Assembly (NCBI GenBank): GCA_036389695.1
Contig: DASVWG010000343.1
Span: 1 to 13,861 of the forward strand
Origin: JALZHR01 sp036389695
Lineage (GTDB): Bacteria; Acidobacteriota; Blastocatellia; Pyrinomonadales; Pyrinomonadaceae
Length of the DNA: 13,861 bases
Direction: 5' to 3'
Position 1 is the first letter of the stretch. Each line of letters begins with the position of its first letter. Below are positions 1 through 6,902 of this stretch, piece by piece. Made by a program: the position numbers and the translations under genes. Under the pieces are notes generated by a model. The model did not search any database. It was not told the DNA's origin and saw only the letters and a list, made by a program, of their open reading frames with translations.

Positions 1-1483
1 TTTCGCTGTCGTCGATGGATTCGATTGCCGATTTTAGATATTTCGCCCAAATCGCGTAGCCGGCTTGCGTCATATGCAATTGGTCTTGCCAGTAGACGGT
101 GTTGGTCGTCACGGCGTTGTTGCCGATAACGGGGTCGTTGGAAAAATCGGCGTAGGCATCGGCGAATTCGTGCCAGTGCTGGGCGAGCCAGGCGTTGACT
201 TCCAGACGAACGGCGGGATAAATAAAGGGCTGTCCCGGATAATTGGCGATTGGCAAAGGCGCGACGACGATTTTCCAGCCGCGCGCTTTTCGCGCCAAAC
301 AATAGAGAATAAACTGCGCTTTGATGGTCAGCGCGGTTTCGCCGCCGTTGACGTCGTTCCAGCCGGTCGAGACGACGAGAATATTCCGCGCCGCCGACGC
401 GCGATACAACGTGTCGATTCTTGCCGCCGCGCTGTTTATCAAATGAAACTCGCCGCCCGATATATTATTAAATGACGAACCCGGAACGGCGCGATTGTAA
501 ACGTCCCAGCCTTCGCCCAGTAAATCTCTGGTTTGCCCGCTGTAATTAATCGTTTCCCGCTTAAATAAACCCAGATTCGAGCCGTACGCCAGACTGTCGC
601 CGTGAACGACGATGCGCCTGCCGTCCAGATAATAATTCATCTGGCTCGCTTCGATTGTGTCTCTATCGACGCTCGAAACATCGCCGTCAAACAGCAAAAA
701 TTCGCCGATGCGCCCTAAGAATAATCCGCTGCCGATACCGGCATAATTGCCGAGCCGGATAATTCCGCCCGTCAGCGGCGCGTCGCCCGCGTTCGCGCCG
801 CTCGAAACGGGCTGCGTCACGCCGTCGACGCGAATTCGGTCACTGCCGGTTTTAAATTCCGAAGTCAATTGCACCGTGCCTCTTTCCGAGACGCGACCGC
901 CGTAGGAAACGTCCGCGCCGTTCGTTTGCGTGTAACGTCCGGCGCTGAAACGCGTGGCGAACTGGCTGTAACCGAAATGCGTCAGATAGCTTGAGCCGAG
1001 AATCGGGTCGATGGCGAAAAACTCGGTCGGCTCGTTTAAATTGACGGTCGCCGCCGAGCGAAATTCGGTCGTGTCGTCGCACTCGTAAAAATCAATCATC
1101 GCGCGCGTGAGATAACTGAGCTTCGGCGGCGTTCCGATGACGGTCAAATCGCGCCCGTTGCCGCTCTGGTCATAAATTTTAATGACTTTCAAATTCGCGC
1201 CGAAGGCGTCCGCCGCCGCTCGCGAAAATCCCGCCGCCAAATCGATTTCGGCGCCGTCCGACGGTCGCCTGACGCGAATCGCCGCGCCGATATACGTCCG
1301 CCGCAGGCGCCGCGTCGAATACGCGCCGAGCGAGCGCGCCGAAATCCGGTCGAGCACGTAGTTTTTCGCGCGTCGATTAATCGACGCGCGCGTCGAAAGC
1401 TCGCCTCGCGCGCCCGTCGAAAAACAGGAAACAGACAAAATCGACAAAAGCAGCAGCGACAGAAATTTCTTTATCAAAATCAT
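1..1483 (-). CDS. Secreted GH54-like domain plus SGNH/GDSL hydrolase (3' end outside window)
   Basis: The frame is open for 494 codons from the ATG at 1483 to the window edge, so the C-terminus is missing. The start has a GGAG four bases upstream. Residues 1-19 are a hydrophobic signal (MILIKKFLSLLLLSILSVSC); Cys20 could be lipidated, but the residue at -3 is Ser, so the lipobox is weak. Residues about 50-280 resemble the ConA-like catalytic domain of GH54 arabinofuranosidases, seen in YSTRRLRRTYIGAAIRVRR and in IYDQSGNGRDL. From about 285 an SGNH hydrolase follows: GDS with nucleophile Ser297, block-II Gly335 (VPGS), GWND with Asn376, and DQLH with Asp467 and His470. It probably acts outside the cytoplasm, removing ester groups from a polysaccharide. 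Activity of the GH54-like part is unproven; it may only bind sugar. It follows the GT2 gene after 299 bp and may have its own promoter. Confidence 0.85.
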   Translation of the reverse strand, partial: MILIKKFLSLLLLSILSVSCFSTGARGELSTRASINRRAKNYVLDRISARSLGAYSTRRLRRTYIGAAIRVRRPSDGAEIDLAAGFSRAAADAFGANLKVIKIYDQSGNGRDLTVIGTPPKLSYLTRAMIDFYECDDTTEFRSAATVNLNEPTEFFAIDPILGSSYLTHFGYSQFATRFSAGRYTQTNGADVSYGGRVSERGTVQLTSEFKTGSDRIRVDGVTQPVSSGANAGDAPLTGGIIRLGNYAGIGSGLFLGRIGEFLLFDGDVSSVDRDTIEASQMNYYLDGRRIVVHGDSLAYGSNLGLFKRETINYSGQTRDLLGEGWDVYNRAVPGSSFNNISGGEFHLINSAAARIDTLYRASAARNILVVSTGWNDVNGGETALTIKAQFILYCLARKARGWKIVVAPLPIANYPGQPFIYPAVRLEVNAWLAQHWHEFADAYADFSNDPVIGNNAVTTNTVYWQDQLHMTQAGYAIWAKYLKSAIESIDDSE

Positions 1484-1487
1484 ATTG

Positions 1488-1491
1488 CTCC
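1488..1491 (-). promoter_or_regulatory. Ribosome binding site deciding the start at 1483
   Basis: On the minus strand GGAG lies four bases before the ATG at 1483. A second ATG at 1493 overlaps this site but is out of frame with the long reading frame, so 1483 is the start that fits both the signal peptide and the ribosome binding site. Confidence 0.5.
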
Positions 1492-1531
1492 ATTGATAAA
1501 AATTAGGTTGACTTTTGAATTACGCGGCTCG

Positions 1532-1554
1532 CGGCGAGGCGGAAACGCCTGCCG
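1532..1554 (-). repeat. Leader hairpin upstream of the SGNH gene
   Basis: Inverted repeat that pairs CGGC-AGGCG with CGCCT-GCCG around a four-base loop (GAAA on the plus strand, TTTC on the minus), nine base pairs with a single bulged base. On the transcribed minus strand it ends about 48 bases before the start codon. There is no T-run after it, so it is not a standard intrinsic terminator. It may be a 5' leader structure or chance in GC-rich DNA. Confidence 0.4.
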
Positions 1555-1650
1555 TTTCATTGCAGATAGAACCCGCGTCGCGGAATTATCGGTTTAGGAG
1601 AGTTTATTTAATTGCGGTTTTACGTTTGAATTTTTAAGAACAAACTAGGT

Positions 1651-1670
1651 GCGACTCGAAAATCGGTCGC
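1651..1670 (-). terminator. Weak candidate hairpin downstream of the GT2 gene
   Basis: GCGAC pairs with GTCGC and CGA with TCG around an AAA loop (TTT on the minus strand), with one bulged base. On the minus strand it is followed by ACCTAGTTTGTTCTT, which is T-rich only after a delay. It lies 113 bases beyond the GT2 stop codon. It could be an inefficient terminator, but it lacks an immediate T-tract. Confidence 0.25.
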
Positions 1671-1782
1671 CGGTCAGCGAGACGTCTTGATTACTAACAT
1701 AGCAGATACTTTCGATGAAAATCAACAAGTTTTAACGGAATAAGATTTTTTCATCAAGGCTTCGTGAGTTGAAAGATTTTTT

Positions 1783-2892
1783 TTATAATTCCGGGTTTGC
1801 CGCGAGTCTTAATTCCGCCTGCTCGCCGCCGGCTTTTGCGTCTCCTATGTTCCTGAGCGGGAAACGTTTATCGCTCTCGTGATGAACTTTCGGAGCGTGC
1901 TCCGTAACATCCAACGGATACGAGCGCGGACTTTTCAGATTTATTTTATGAAAGCCAGCCAGCACATCGACCAGACACAAAATTTTGGCGGGAATGAAAA
2001 GAAAGGTCTGCCGCCAGCTGCGTTTTTTTCTGAAAACAGCCAGCAATCCGAGAATAAAAATCGCCGCCGAGACCGTTTTCGGAAAAAGAGATTGCGGCAG
2101 AAAAAGGGACGTCGATAAAAGAATCAACCAGCCGAGAAAGACGATTGTGGTTTTCAAGCGAAGCCAGCAAAAAGCCATTCCGAATCCTTCGTAAAAGGCG
2201 CGGGCAATCGTGTTGGTCATCTCTCCCAAACGCTTTGAAACAATGTCGCGCCGGAAAGCCGAGATGATGCTTTTGAAAGTCTGCAAATGATAACAGCGCG
2301 TATGACACGCCATCGCGACGGGAATTATTTGCAGCTTCCAGCCGTTTTTGACGAGCCGCAAGCCGAGCTCGGCTTCTTCTTCAATCGCCAGATACGGATT
2401 AAAAGAACCGGCTTGCTCAAGCGCGCGGCGACGATAAAAACAGCACGGACCGCGCAGCCATTTCGCGTCCGTCACGTCGTCGAATCTTTCTTCAACATCC
2501 GTCAAAAGCTCGCCGTTTTCATTTAAATCGTCCAGCCGCCCGTTGATTCCGCCGACGTCCGCGTTATTCTGAAAATGCTCCAGCGCGGCGGGCAGAAAAT
2601 CCCTGTAAACCAAAGTATCGGCATCGATAAACAAAATAAAATCGCCCCGCGCGTAATGCGAGCCGACGAAGCGACCGGCGGACGGCGAAAGCTTCCAATC
2701 CGGTTTGAGAGACAAAACGTGCACGCCGAAAGACGCGGCGACGGCGACCGTTTTATCCGTCGAAGCCGAATCGACATAAATTATTTCCGCGCCGCCGATT
2801 TGCTCAGCCGCCAGCTGCGCGGCGCTGAGGCATTCGCCGATGCCGCGTTCTTCATTGCGCCCGATGATGACGATTGAAACCTTATGATTCAT
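1783..2892 (-). CDS. Glycosyltransferase family 2, membrane-associated
   Basis: A 369-residue GT-A fold transferase expected to move a nucleotide-activated sugar onto the growing lipid-linked polysaccharide at the cytoplasmic face of the membrane. The N-terminal strand and nucleotide-binding part is KVSIVIIGRNEE (4-15), followed by Asp41 in YVDSAST. The metal-binding DXD is FIDADT (Asp90, Asp92), and an acidic EEEAELGLRL motif at 171-180 is where the family carries its ED catalytic base. Two hydrophobic segments at about 248-265 and 273-287 suggest membrane anchoring. The C-terminal 70 residues are polar and not recognisable. Its ATG overlaps the end of the upstream GNAT gene by 11 bp, so the two are probably co-translated. 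The exact sugar and linkage cannot be read from the sequence. Confidence 0.88.
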   Translation of the reverse strand: MNHKVSIVIIGRNEERGIGECLSAAQLAAEQIGGAEIIYVDSASTDKTVAVAASFGVHVLSLKPDWKLSPSAGRFVGSHYARGDFILFIDADTLVYRDFLPAALEHFQNNADVGGINGRLDDLNENGELLTDVEERFDDVTDAKWLRGPCCFYRRRALEQAGSFNPYLAIEEEAELGLRLVKNGWKLQIIPVAMACHTRCYHLQTFKSIISAFRRDIVSKRLGEMTNTIARAFYEGFGMAFCWLRLKTTIVFLGWLILLSTSLFLPQSLFPKTVSAAIFILGLLAVFRKKRSWRQTFLFIPAKILCLVDVLAGFHKINLKSPRSYPLDVTEHAPKVHHESDKRFPLRNIGDAKAGGEQAELRLAANPEL

Positions 2893-4096
2893 AAATTTCG
2901 CGCGATTTCTCCGGCTTTAAATTCGCCAGCTCCCGGTTTCTTTTCCACGCGCGGCGATGCGTTTTCAGCGTTTCAACCAGATTGAAAGGCAGCGCCGATT
3001 TTGAAAAATTTCTCAGCCCGAGCCACGCCCGATTTATTCCTTCGTGCGCGATTGCCGGAGCCGTCCGGCGACTAAAATTGATTGTCATCAATTCCGTTCG
3101 ACTCGTCGCCCAATCGAATTTATAGCCCTCGTCGCCGCGCAAAAAATCATAAGTTTCACAGCCGCGCTCGATTGCGCTTTTGACCGAAACACCGATTAAA
3201 ACCAGCCCGACGCTGAAACTTGCCCACTCCGAATCGTAACCGGAATTGTAATAATAAAAATTTCGACGGTCGTCCAGACCGTAAACCGAAGCGCGGCATT
3301 CGCCCGCCGCCCAAAGCTCATCGAATCTGAGCAAACCCGCTTCGCCGAGCGAATTGACCAAATCGCGCTGAAACGAAACGAGCCGCGGATGACCGCTCAA
3401 TTCCGAGCCGCCGTTTTTCGACCAGCGTTTTTCGTGCAGGCGAAAAAATCTTTCAAAGGCTTCAGCGGTTTCGGCGCGTGAAGTCACCGAGCGAAACTCA
3501 AAATCCGGCATTTTTTCGAGCTGTTTCAGACGGCGTTTGAAATTGCTCGCGCGCTTGCTGTTTTTCAAAACCGTTTCCCAACCGCCCGCCAAATCTATCT
3601 GCGGGCAGACGGCGCTCGCCTGAGCGGATTGACGAAACGGCGGTTTCGCTTGACGCTTCGCGAAATTTTGCAAAAAACCGGCGATTGCGGAATCAATCGA
3701 AACGTTTTCCAGCGAAATCAAATCGAAACAATTTTCTTTTTTCAGAAAATCGAAAATCGCCTTTAAAATTTCCGCTTTGTCTTCGGGCGCGGCAATCAAG
3801 TCCAGATAATCCGCGCCGCCCTGCGCCTCGCCGATAAAAGCCAGCCGCCTGAGCCGCATTCCCAAAACTTTTTTTTCCTGCCGGCAAAGCGGAAAAATGC
3901 CGATGAGACGATTTTCCCGAAAGGCTTTTAAAACAAACGGCTTTCTGCCTGCGCCGAACCATTTATACCAGACCGAGAGCCATTCCCACGCCAGAAACGG
4001 AGCGCAATGGGATGCGGCGAAAAGCTGTTTCCACTCTTCGCGCAAGTCGTCGAAAACATTTTCGTCGTCCGCTTTCTCGATTAAAATTCGGCTCAT
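2882..4096 (-). CDS. CelD/FemAB-like GNAT N-acyltransferase, copy 2
   Basis: A 404-residue soluble protein of the type annotated as GNAT family N-acetyltransferase with a BioF2-like/CelD domain (Pfam acetyltransf_6). The N-terminal part has the motifs usual for this group: APFLAWEWLSVWYKWFG (32-48) and a following strand region. The second GNAT half, from about residue 170, contains SKRASNFKRRLKQLEK and later SFSVGLVLIGVSVKSAIERG with YDFLRGDEGYKFDW. Members sit in exopolysaccharide loci and are thought to acylate or aminoacylate amino-sugars or the lipid-linked unit; the true substrate is unknown. It begins 8 bp after the stop of the neighbouring GNAT gene and overlaps the GT2 gene by 11 bp. 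No signal peptide is visible. Family call is firm, function is inference. Confidence 0.8.
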   Translation of the reverse strand: MSRILIEKADDENVFDDLREEWKQLFAASHCAPFLAWEWLSVWYKWFGAGRKPFVLKAFRENRLIGIFPLCRQEKKVLGMRLRRLAFIGEAQGGADYLDLIAAPEDKAEILKAIFDFLKKENCFDLISLENVSIDSAIAGFLQNFAKRQAKPPFRQSAQASAVCPQIDLAGGWETVLKNSKRASNFKRRLKQLEKMPDFEFRSVTSRAETAEAFERFFRLHEKRWSKNGGSELSGHPRLVSFQRDLVNSLGEAGLLRFDELWAAGECRASVYGLDDRRNFYYYNSGYDSEWASFSVGLVLIGVSVKSAIERGCETYDFLRGDEGYKFDWATSRTELMTINFSRRTAPAIAHEGINRAWLGLRNFSKSALPFNLVETLKTHRRAWKRNRELANLKPEKSREIYES

Positions 4097-4104
4097 ATTT
4101 TTTT

Positions 4105-5232
4105 CTACGCCGCCGCCTTTAAAGGCGTGTTTTTCTTAAATTTACGCAAACGTTTAATAACGGAAAACTTCCATTTCCAGAGCATCGAACCGATGACGCC
4201 GCGCTGAAAAATATAAAACGCGACGTGCTCGCGCTCGCCCGACGCCCAGAATTTTTTGTTTTCGGTCGCGGGACTGAGCATATCCAGCTCCAGCGAATCG
4301 TTCCGGATACAGCCTTTTAAAACTTCCCAGAGCAGGAGATTTCCCGGCGAAAACCGGGCGTATTCTTCGTCAAAAGACATTTTCCAGCCGATGGTTTCGC
4401 TCGCATACATAATGCTGATATACATCGCGATGGTTTTGCCGTCGAGCTTCAACTCGTAAATAAAAAGCGCGTTTCGCGCGGCGACGGCGCGGGCAAAATC
4501 GTCGTGCAATCGCGCGACTTTCGCATCCGAACCGGCGTCGGTCCCGCCGCGTCCTTTCCAGCTTTGCGCTTCCAGAGCGAAATATTTTTGCATTAGTTCG
4601 GGCGAATAACCGCGAGTCACGCAAAATTCGACTTTGCCGAGCTTTTCCAGACGCCGCAATTTTTTTCCCAGAATCTGACGGCGATTTTTGCTGAAGTTTT
4701 TGAAATAATCCGCGATTAGTTTTTCTTTATCGTCGCCTGCGGGCAGCCGCACGAAAGGCGCGCCGTCCATCTGCCAGATGCCCGTCCGGTAATTTTCGCT
4801 TTCGGCGAGCGCGATTAAATCTTTGAGCCAGCTTTCTTTCTGCACCAGACGCATTTCCAGAACGTCCCAGTTTTTCTGCTTTTTGATTTCCTTCCAGAGC
4901 GCTTCGACGGTTTCCTTGCGCCGGGTTTCGTCGGCTTCGTGAATCAAATCGAAGCGCTGCGTGTTGGCGTTAAAAACCGCTTGCAGCTTGCGCGCCGGAA
5001 CGCCGTGCAGGCTTCCCTTTTTTTTCACCAGCGGCAAAACCGCGCTCAATTTTCCGCCGCGCCGGACGGTCAAAAGCATAAGTTCGTTTTCAAAATTTTT
5101 CACGAAAGCCGCGAACCATTCCGGTCGAAAAAACGGCTGATTGCTCGCGCCTTCCTCGCACAAAGCCGTCCACTCGGGGAAAATTTTCCCGATTATCTCG
5201 CTTCCGCCAGTTAAAATTTCCGTTAATTCCAT
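4105..5232 (-). CDS. CelD/FemAB-like GNAT N-acyltransferase, copy 1
   Basis: A 375-residue protein of the same architecture as the next gene downstream: QPFFRPEWFAAFVKNF (33-48) near the N-terminus, then a basic helix region SKNRRQILGKKLRRLEKLG and a C-terminal GNAT half with SFDEEYARFSPGNLLLWEVLKG followed by LDMLSPATENKKFWASG. The last 25 residues are strongly basic (KRLRKFKKNTPLKAAA) and could touch the membrane or a polyanionic substrate. It probably modifies the polysaccharide unit by acyl transfer in the cytoplasm. The ATG lies 9 bases after inverted-repeat element E1 on the transcribed strand, with no recognisable Shine-Dalgarno sequence, so its translation could depend on coupling or on the fold of E1. 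Confidence 0.8.
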   Translation of the reverse strand: MELTEILTGGSEIIGKIFPEWTALCEEGASNQPFFRPEWFAAFVKNFENELMLLTVRRGGKLSAVLPLVKKKGSLHGVPARKLQAVFNANTQRFDLIHEADETRRKETVEALWKEIKKQKNWDVLEMRLVQKESWLKDLIALAESENYRTGIWQMDGAPFVRLPAGDDKEKLIADYFKNFSKNRRQILGKKLRRLEKLGKVEFCVTRGYSPELMQKYFALEAQSWKGRGGTDAGSDAKVARLHDDFARAVAARNALFIYELKLDGKTIAMYISIMYASETIGWKMSFDEEYARFSPGNLLLWEVLKGCIRNDSLELDMLSPATENKKFWASGEREHVAFYIFQRGVIGSMLWKWKFSVIKRLRKFKKNTPLKAAA

Positions 5233-5241
5233 TGCTTTTAT

Positions 5242-5361
5242 AAGGCAGAAACGCGACAGTCATGGAGCGTGTCGAAGATTAGCGATTCGACACGCTGATT
5301 AAAATTCGCGTCTTCAATAATTAATGTTGGACACGCTCCATCACTGTCGCGTTTCTGCCTT
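5242..5361. repeat. Inverted-repeat element E1
   Basis: Arms 5242-5273 and 5330-5361 are 32 bp each and are inverted copies with one mismatch (position 5261 is c where perfect pairing needs g). The arm begins aaggcagaaacgcgacagt and ends ggagcgtgtc. The 56-bp core (5274-5329) is AT-rich and itself partly palindromic (gaagattagcg against cgcgtcttc), and holds an extra short copy of cgacacgct. Element E1 fills almost all of the 140-bp gap between the GH10 stop codon and the next GNAT start; without it the genes would be about 20 bp apart. No target-site duplication is visible. Confidence 0.9.
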
Positions 5362-5372
5362 TGTTTTTCTTT

Positions 5373-6872
5373 TTAAACGCGCGCCGTCCATTCGTTCGCG
5401 CCGTCTTTTTTTAAATCAAATTTTGCTTTCGTCCGCTTGCCGCCCGCGATTATTTCGACTTCATAAGCGCCGTAAAAGCCGCGAAATTTTGCGCCTGTTT
5501 CCGCGCCCGAATTGATTTGCAGGCTCGTGCGCCATTCGTCGTTTATCAAGTGGTCGAGCATTTTGTAATTCGCTTTCGGATTTCCGTCGGCGTCAATCAA
5601 TCCGATGCCCGGCAGCCACGCTCTTTCGTCGTCGAGACCCCACGCGACAATCGCTTCGACCTGCGGATTGCCGAAAGCGACCGTGTAAAATTCGCGATAA
5701 AATTCGGCTTGTTTCTCTTCATTCCAGCGTCCGGCGCGATACGTTCCCGAAATTTCGAGCGGCGTTTGCCGGTCTTTGTCATCGAAAATCCGCGCGCTGA
5801 ATTCCGTAACTTGAATAGGCTTTCCGAGCGCGGCGTAAAACGCGAGCTGCCCGGCGACGTTCGCCGGTTCGAACCATTCGCCATTCGCGTGCGCCTGAAT
5901 GCCGATAACGTCTATCGGAACATTTTTTTCAAGCAATTCTTTCAGCAGAAAAAAATATTTTTCGCGATTATAGTTATGCGCTTTGACCGCGCCGAAAACG
6001 CCGTATTCGTTTATCATTAAACGCCCGGCGGGCGCGGCTTCGCGTGCCCACGAAAAGGCTCGCGCGACGTAATCGTCGCCGATTCCCTGCGCGAAAACGT
6101 CCGCTTGCGGCGCGAGCGGCTCGTTGACGATTTCCCAATCGTCTATCGAATTTTCGTATCTTGCGACGCTCGTTTGCACGCGGCGTTTGAGAAGCGGGAG
6201 CAGTTCGTTTTTCGCCGCCGGAAGCCACGCGGGAGTTCCGGCTTCGTTTGTGCCCCACAAAACCGGCGCGGCGGCGATGCGCAGATTTAATTTTCGACCG
6301 AGCGCGATTTCCCTTTCAAACCACGACCAATTTTCGACGTCGCGTTTGTTTTCGACAAAATCCCAGTAAGTTCCGACGACCGCGTAATTAAAAAGCCCGG
6401 CGAAACGCGCTTCGTAAGCCGCCAGTTTTTCCGGCGCGAGGTCGTCGATTTTCAGATAACAGCCGAATTTAAAGCTGTGCGAAATCTGTTTGATATTGAT
6501 TTGAGCGCGGCTCAGAGGCTTTCCGCGCGCGTCCAGAATTTTTATCCGCGCGTCGCCTTTGCGAAATTTTTCGATGTTGTCCTGCGCCTGCGCGAGCGCG
6601 GCTTCGTTTTTCGATTTATCTGTGATTAAAGCGTTTTCGGCAGTCGCCGCCGATTGGCAGGCGGGACTAAAATTTAGAATCAACGCGATGAACAGAAGAT
6701 TTCTGAACAGGCAGAAACGCGACAGTAATGGAGCGTGCCAAAATGAGGGCGGAAGGATGAAGGATGAGGGATGAAGCAAGATTATATTCTTTAATTCATC
6801 CCTCATCCTTCCGCCCTCATCCCTCTCAAAGACACGCTCCATTACTGTCGCGTTTCTGCCTTTGTCTTTCAT
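5373..6872 (-). CDS. GH10 endo-1,4-beta-xylanase-like lipoprotein with in-frame repeat insertion
   Basis: A 499-residue frame whose residues about 110-445 form a GH10 (beta/alpha)8 barrel: WDFVENKRDVENWSWFE (170-186), acid/base Glu251 in DWEIVNEPL, nucleophile Glu357 in IQVTEFSA, and a late tryptophan region VAWGLDDERAWLPG. A small beta domain (about 455-499, with FRGFYGAYEVEI) ends the protein. GH10 enzymes cleave beta-1,4-xylan-like chains; in this setting it may trim or release the polymer being made. Residues 57-72 (RNLLFIALILNFSPAC) look like the signal h-region and an imperfect lipobox, but they are preceded by 51 residues encoded by repeat element E2. The start at 6872, 30 bp after the GT26 stop, has a close GGA. 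No ATG or GTG lies between the element and the h-region; the only alternative starts are ATGs inside E2 (6842, 6806). Confidence 0.85.
   Translation of the reverse strand: MKDKGRNATVMERVFERDEGGRMRDELKNIILLHPSSFILPPSFWHAPLLSRFCLFRNLLFIALILNFSPACQSAATAENALITDKSKNEAALAQAQDNIEKFRKGDARIKILDARGKPLSRAQINIKQISHSFKFGCYLKIDDLAPEKLAAYEARFAGLFNYAVVGTYWDFVENKRDVENWSWFEREIALGRKLNLRIAAAPVLWGTNEAGTPAWLPAAKNELLPLLKRRVQTSVARYENSIDDWEIVNEPLAPQADVFAQGIGDDYVARAFSWAREAAPAGRLMINEYGVFGAVKAHNYNREKYFFLLKELLEKNVPIDVIGIQAHANGEWFEPANVAGQLAFYAALGKPIQVTEFSARIFDDKDRQTPLEISGTYRAGRWNEEKQAEFYREFYTVAFGNPQVEAIVAWGLDDERAWLPGIGLIDADGNPKANYKMLDHLINDEWRTSLQINSGAETGAKFRGFYGAYEVEIIAGGKRTKAKFDLKKDGANEWTARV
6709..6861. repeat. Inverted-repeat element E2, inserted in the GH10 signal-peptide codons
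   Basis: The 31-bp arms 6709-6739 and 6831-6861 match each other in inverted orientation except at 6738, and match the arms of E1 and E3. The core differs from theirs: it is a second, nested palindrome. The element is 153 bp, exactly 51 codons, and is open throughout in the GH10 frame. On the transcribed strand it is flanked by ATGAAAGACAA before and GTTCAGAAATC after, and joining these flanks gives MKDKFRNLLF, a normal signal-peptide start. No target-site duplication is seen. Confidence 0.9.
6743..6820. repeat. Nested purine-rich palindrome in the core of E2
   Basis: The left arm 6743-6775 and right arm 6795-6820 are inverted copies; the left arm carries a 7-bp extra unit (aaggatg), otherwise all 26 positions match. 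The unit is built from heptamer-like words such as ggatgag and gggatgaa. A 19-base AT-rich loop (6776-6794) separates the arms. This core has no resemblance to those of E1 and E3, so it appears to have replaced or invaded the standard core. Confidence 0.85.
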
Positions 6873-6902
6873 TTCCGTGAAATTTGCTTTACTTACGCCG
6901 CA

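Larger units (their letters stand above)
1484..1782. other. 299-bp spacer between the GT2 gene and the SGNH gene
   Basis: This is the longest stretch without a gene. I see no coding frame of any length, no tRNA and no clear sigma70 promoter. It holds two small inverted repeats (1532-1554 and 1651-1670). Because other gene gaps here are mostly 8-30 bp, it is the most likely place for a transcription boundary: the end of the polysaccharide operon and a promoter for the SGNH gene. That is inferred from spacing alone. Confidence 0.4.

Noticed and set aside
65..475. Open frame of 136 codons on the plus strand
   Set aside because: It lies wholly opposite the SGNH hydrolase gene, which has clear catalytic motifs; GC-rich third positions produce long shadow frames on the other strand. 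The plus-strand frame at 9458-10063 (opposite the deacetylase) and the minus-strand out-of-phase frame at 12036-12620 (within the flippase) are rejected for the same reason.
5242..5361. E1 as a standard intrinsic terminator
   Set aside because: On the transcribed minus strand the hairpin is followed by ATAAAAGCAATG, with no U-run. The T-rich stretch lies on the plus-strand side, where no gene is read.
5324..5515. Short plus-strand frame starting in the right arm of E1
   Set aside because: It begins in repeat sequence and runs opposite the conserved C-terminus of GH10; no ribosome binding site and no family motif.
5373..6872. GH10 gene as a pseudogene broken by E2
   Set aside because: The frame stays open through the element, both catalytic glutamates are intact and no other damage is seen. 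Loss of export is possible, so it is listed as a gene with an altered N-terminus.
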